Below, one piece after another: positions 5,362 through 5,801 of a stretch of 5,801 nt of DNA. The notes beneath the pieces are model-generated. The model made no database searches and had not been told where the DNA came from. It saw only the letters and a list, made by a program, of their open reading frames with translations. Origin of the DNA: Clostridia bacterium (GTDB lineage: Bacteria > Bacillota > Clostridia > Oscillospirales > Acutalibacteraceae); contig JAGBSR010000010.1 in NCBI GenBank assembly GCA_017631745.1, positions 1 through 5,801 on the forward strand. The letters run 5' to 3'. Position 1 is the first letter of the stretch. Each line of letters opens with the position of its first letter. The position numbers were made by a program, and so were the translations under genes.

Positions 5362-5801
5362 ATGGCATCTTACGGCGATTTTGCTTATTATTACGATAGT
5401 CTGACAGAAAATGTTGATTATAAAAAAAGATGCGAGTATATTAGAGGTCTCCTTGCCGAAAACGGTATCGGTGAGGGGATTTTGCTTGATTTAGCCTGCG
5501 GTACGGGTACTGTTTCACTGATGCTCAGCGAAATGGGATATGACGTTATCGGCGTTGACGCATCTGAAGAAATGCTGTCGGTGGCTCAGGAAAAGAAAAT
5601 GGAAAGCGGAGCTGATGTTATCTTCCTTTGTCAGAGAATGGAAGAGCTTGACCTTTTCGGTACTATCAACGCCTGTGTGTCAACCTTAGACAGTATAAAT
5701 CACGTCACCGACGAGAAAACTGTCAGAGAGATTTTCAGAAGAGTTTCCCTCTTTATGGAGGATAAGGGCATCTTTGTTTTTGATGTCAATACTCCCTATA
5801 A
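5362..5801 (+). CDS. Class I SAM-dependent methyltransferase (partial, C-terminus cut by window edge)
   Basis: The first 146 residues of a Rossmann-fold methyltransferase that transfers a methyl group from S-adenosylmethionine; the acceptor cannot be told. The N-terminus ASYGDFAYYYDSLTENVDY is typical of the YqeM-like/Methyltransf_25 small-molecule or uncharacterised methyltransferases of Firmicutes. Motif I is LLDLACGTGTVSL at 41-53, binding SAM. The acidic end of strand 2 is Asp66 in DVIGVDAS, followed by EEML. NACVSTLDSINHV at 103-115 is the motif IV region, and GIFVFDVNTPY at 136-146 is the strand-5 motif before the cut. Relatives are about 240-250 residues, so roughly 100 are missing. 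ATG 5362 matches the family N-terminus. A GTG at 5356, two codons earlier and 5 bases after AGAGG, is an equally translatable alternative. The gene begins 6 bases after the yerC stop, with the ribosome binding site inside yerC, so the pair is likely coupled. Confidence 0.93.
   Translation, partial: MASYGDFAYYYDSLTENVDYKKRCEYIRGLLAENGIGEGILLDLACGTGTVSLMLSEMGYDVIGVDASEEMLSVAQEKKMESGADVIFLCQRMEELDLFGTINACVSTLDSINHVTDEKTVREIFRRVSLFMEDKGIFVFDVNTPY

Noticed and set aside
1..5801. A novel defence, mobile or secretion system
   Set aside because: All larger genes match known families (sugar ABC transport, GH77, alpha/beta hydrolase, YerC, methyltransferase); no transposase, integrase, nuclease or toxin signature was seen on either strand.

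Overview
The window looks like chromosomal DNA from a low- to mid-GC Firmicute, most likely a gut-type clostridium (Oscillospiraceae/Ruminococcaceae or a relative). This rests on the AAAGG/GGAGG-type ribosome binding sites, the TTGaaa/TATAAT promoter spacing, the lipoprotein-type solute-binding protein, and a YerC-family TrpR-like regulator, a family typical of Firmicutes. The organism assignment is an inference; there is no rRNA or other marker gene in the window.

Left half, minus strand (3707 down to 1): an alpha-glucan uptake and processing operon, read right to left. It starts with malQ (4-alpha-glucanotransferase). Two bases later comes a lipoprotein substrate-binding protein of the maltose/maltodextrin ABC type, and about 100 bases after that a MalF/UgpA-type permease that runs off the left edge. 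A second (MalG-type) permease is expected just outside. No ATPase gene is visible, so a shared MsmX-type ATPase is likely. The binding protein would capture malto-oligosaccharides, the permease pair would import them, and MalQ would rearrange them in the cytoplasm. The 98-base gap between binding protein and permease holds two small hairpins. The binding protein ends in a 45-residue tail made of 10-residue repeats.

Centre (3708-3894): a divergent intergenic region. It carries a very good sigma-A-type promoter for the rightward gene, an 8-bp inverted repeat in the presumed malQ promoter area, and a TTTCAC direct repeat with 11-bp period next to the rightward -35 box.

Right half, plus strand: a membrane-anchored alpha/beta hydrolase (3895-4863) closed by a strong intrinsic terminator; then a new promoter and a two-gene unit of a YerC/TrpR-family DNA-binding protein (ending at 5355) followed directly by a class I SAM-dependent methyltransferase cut by the right edge.

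I see no defence system, mobile element, CRISPR array or RNA gene. The window is mostly ordinary metabolic DNA. The points most worth a second look are the repeat tail on the binding protein and the putative operator at the malQ promoter.
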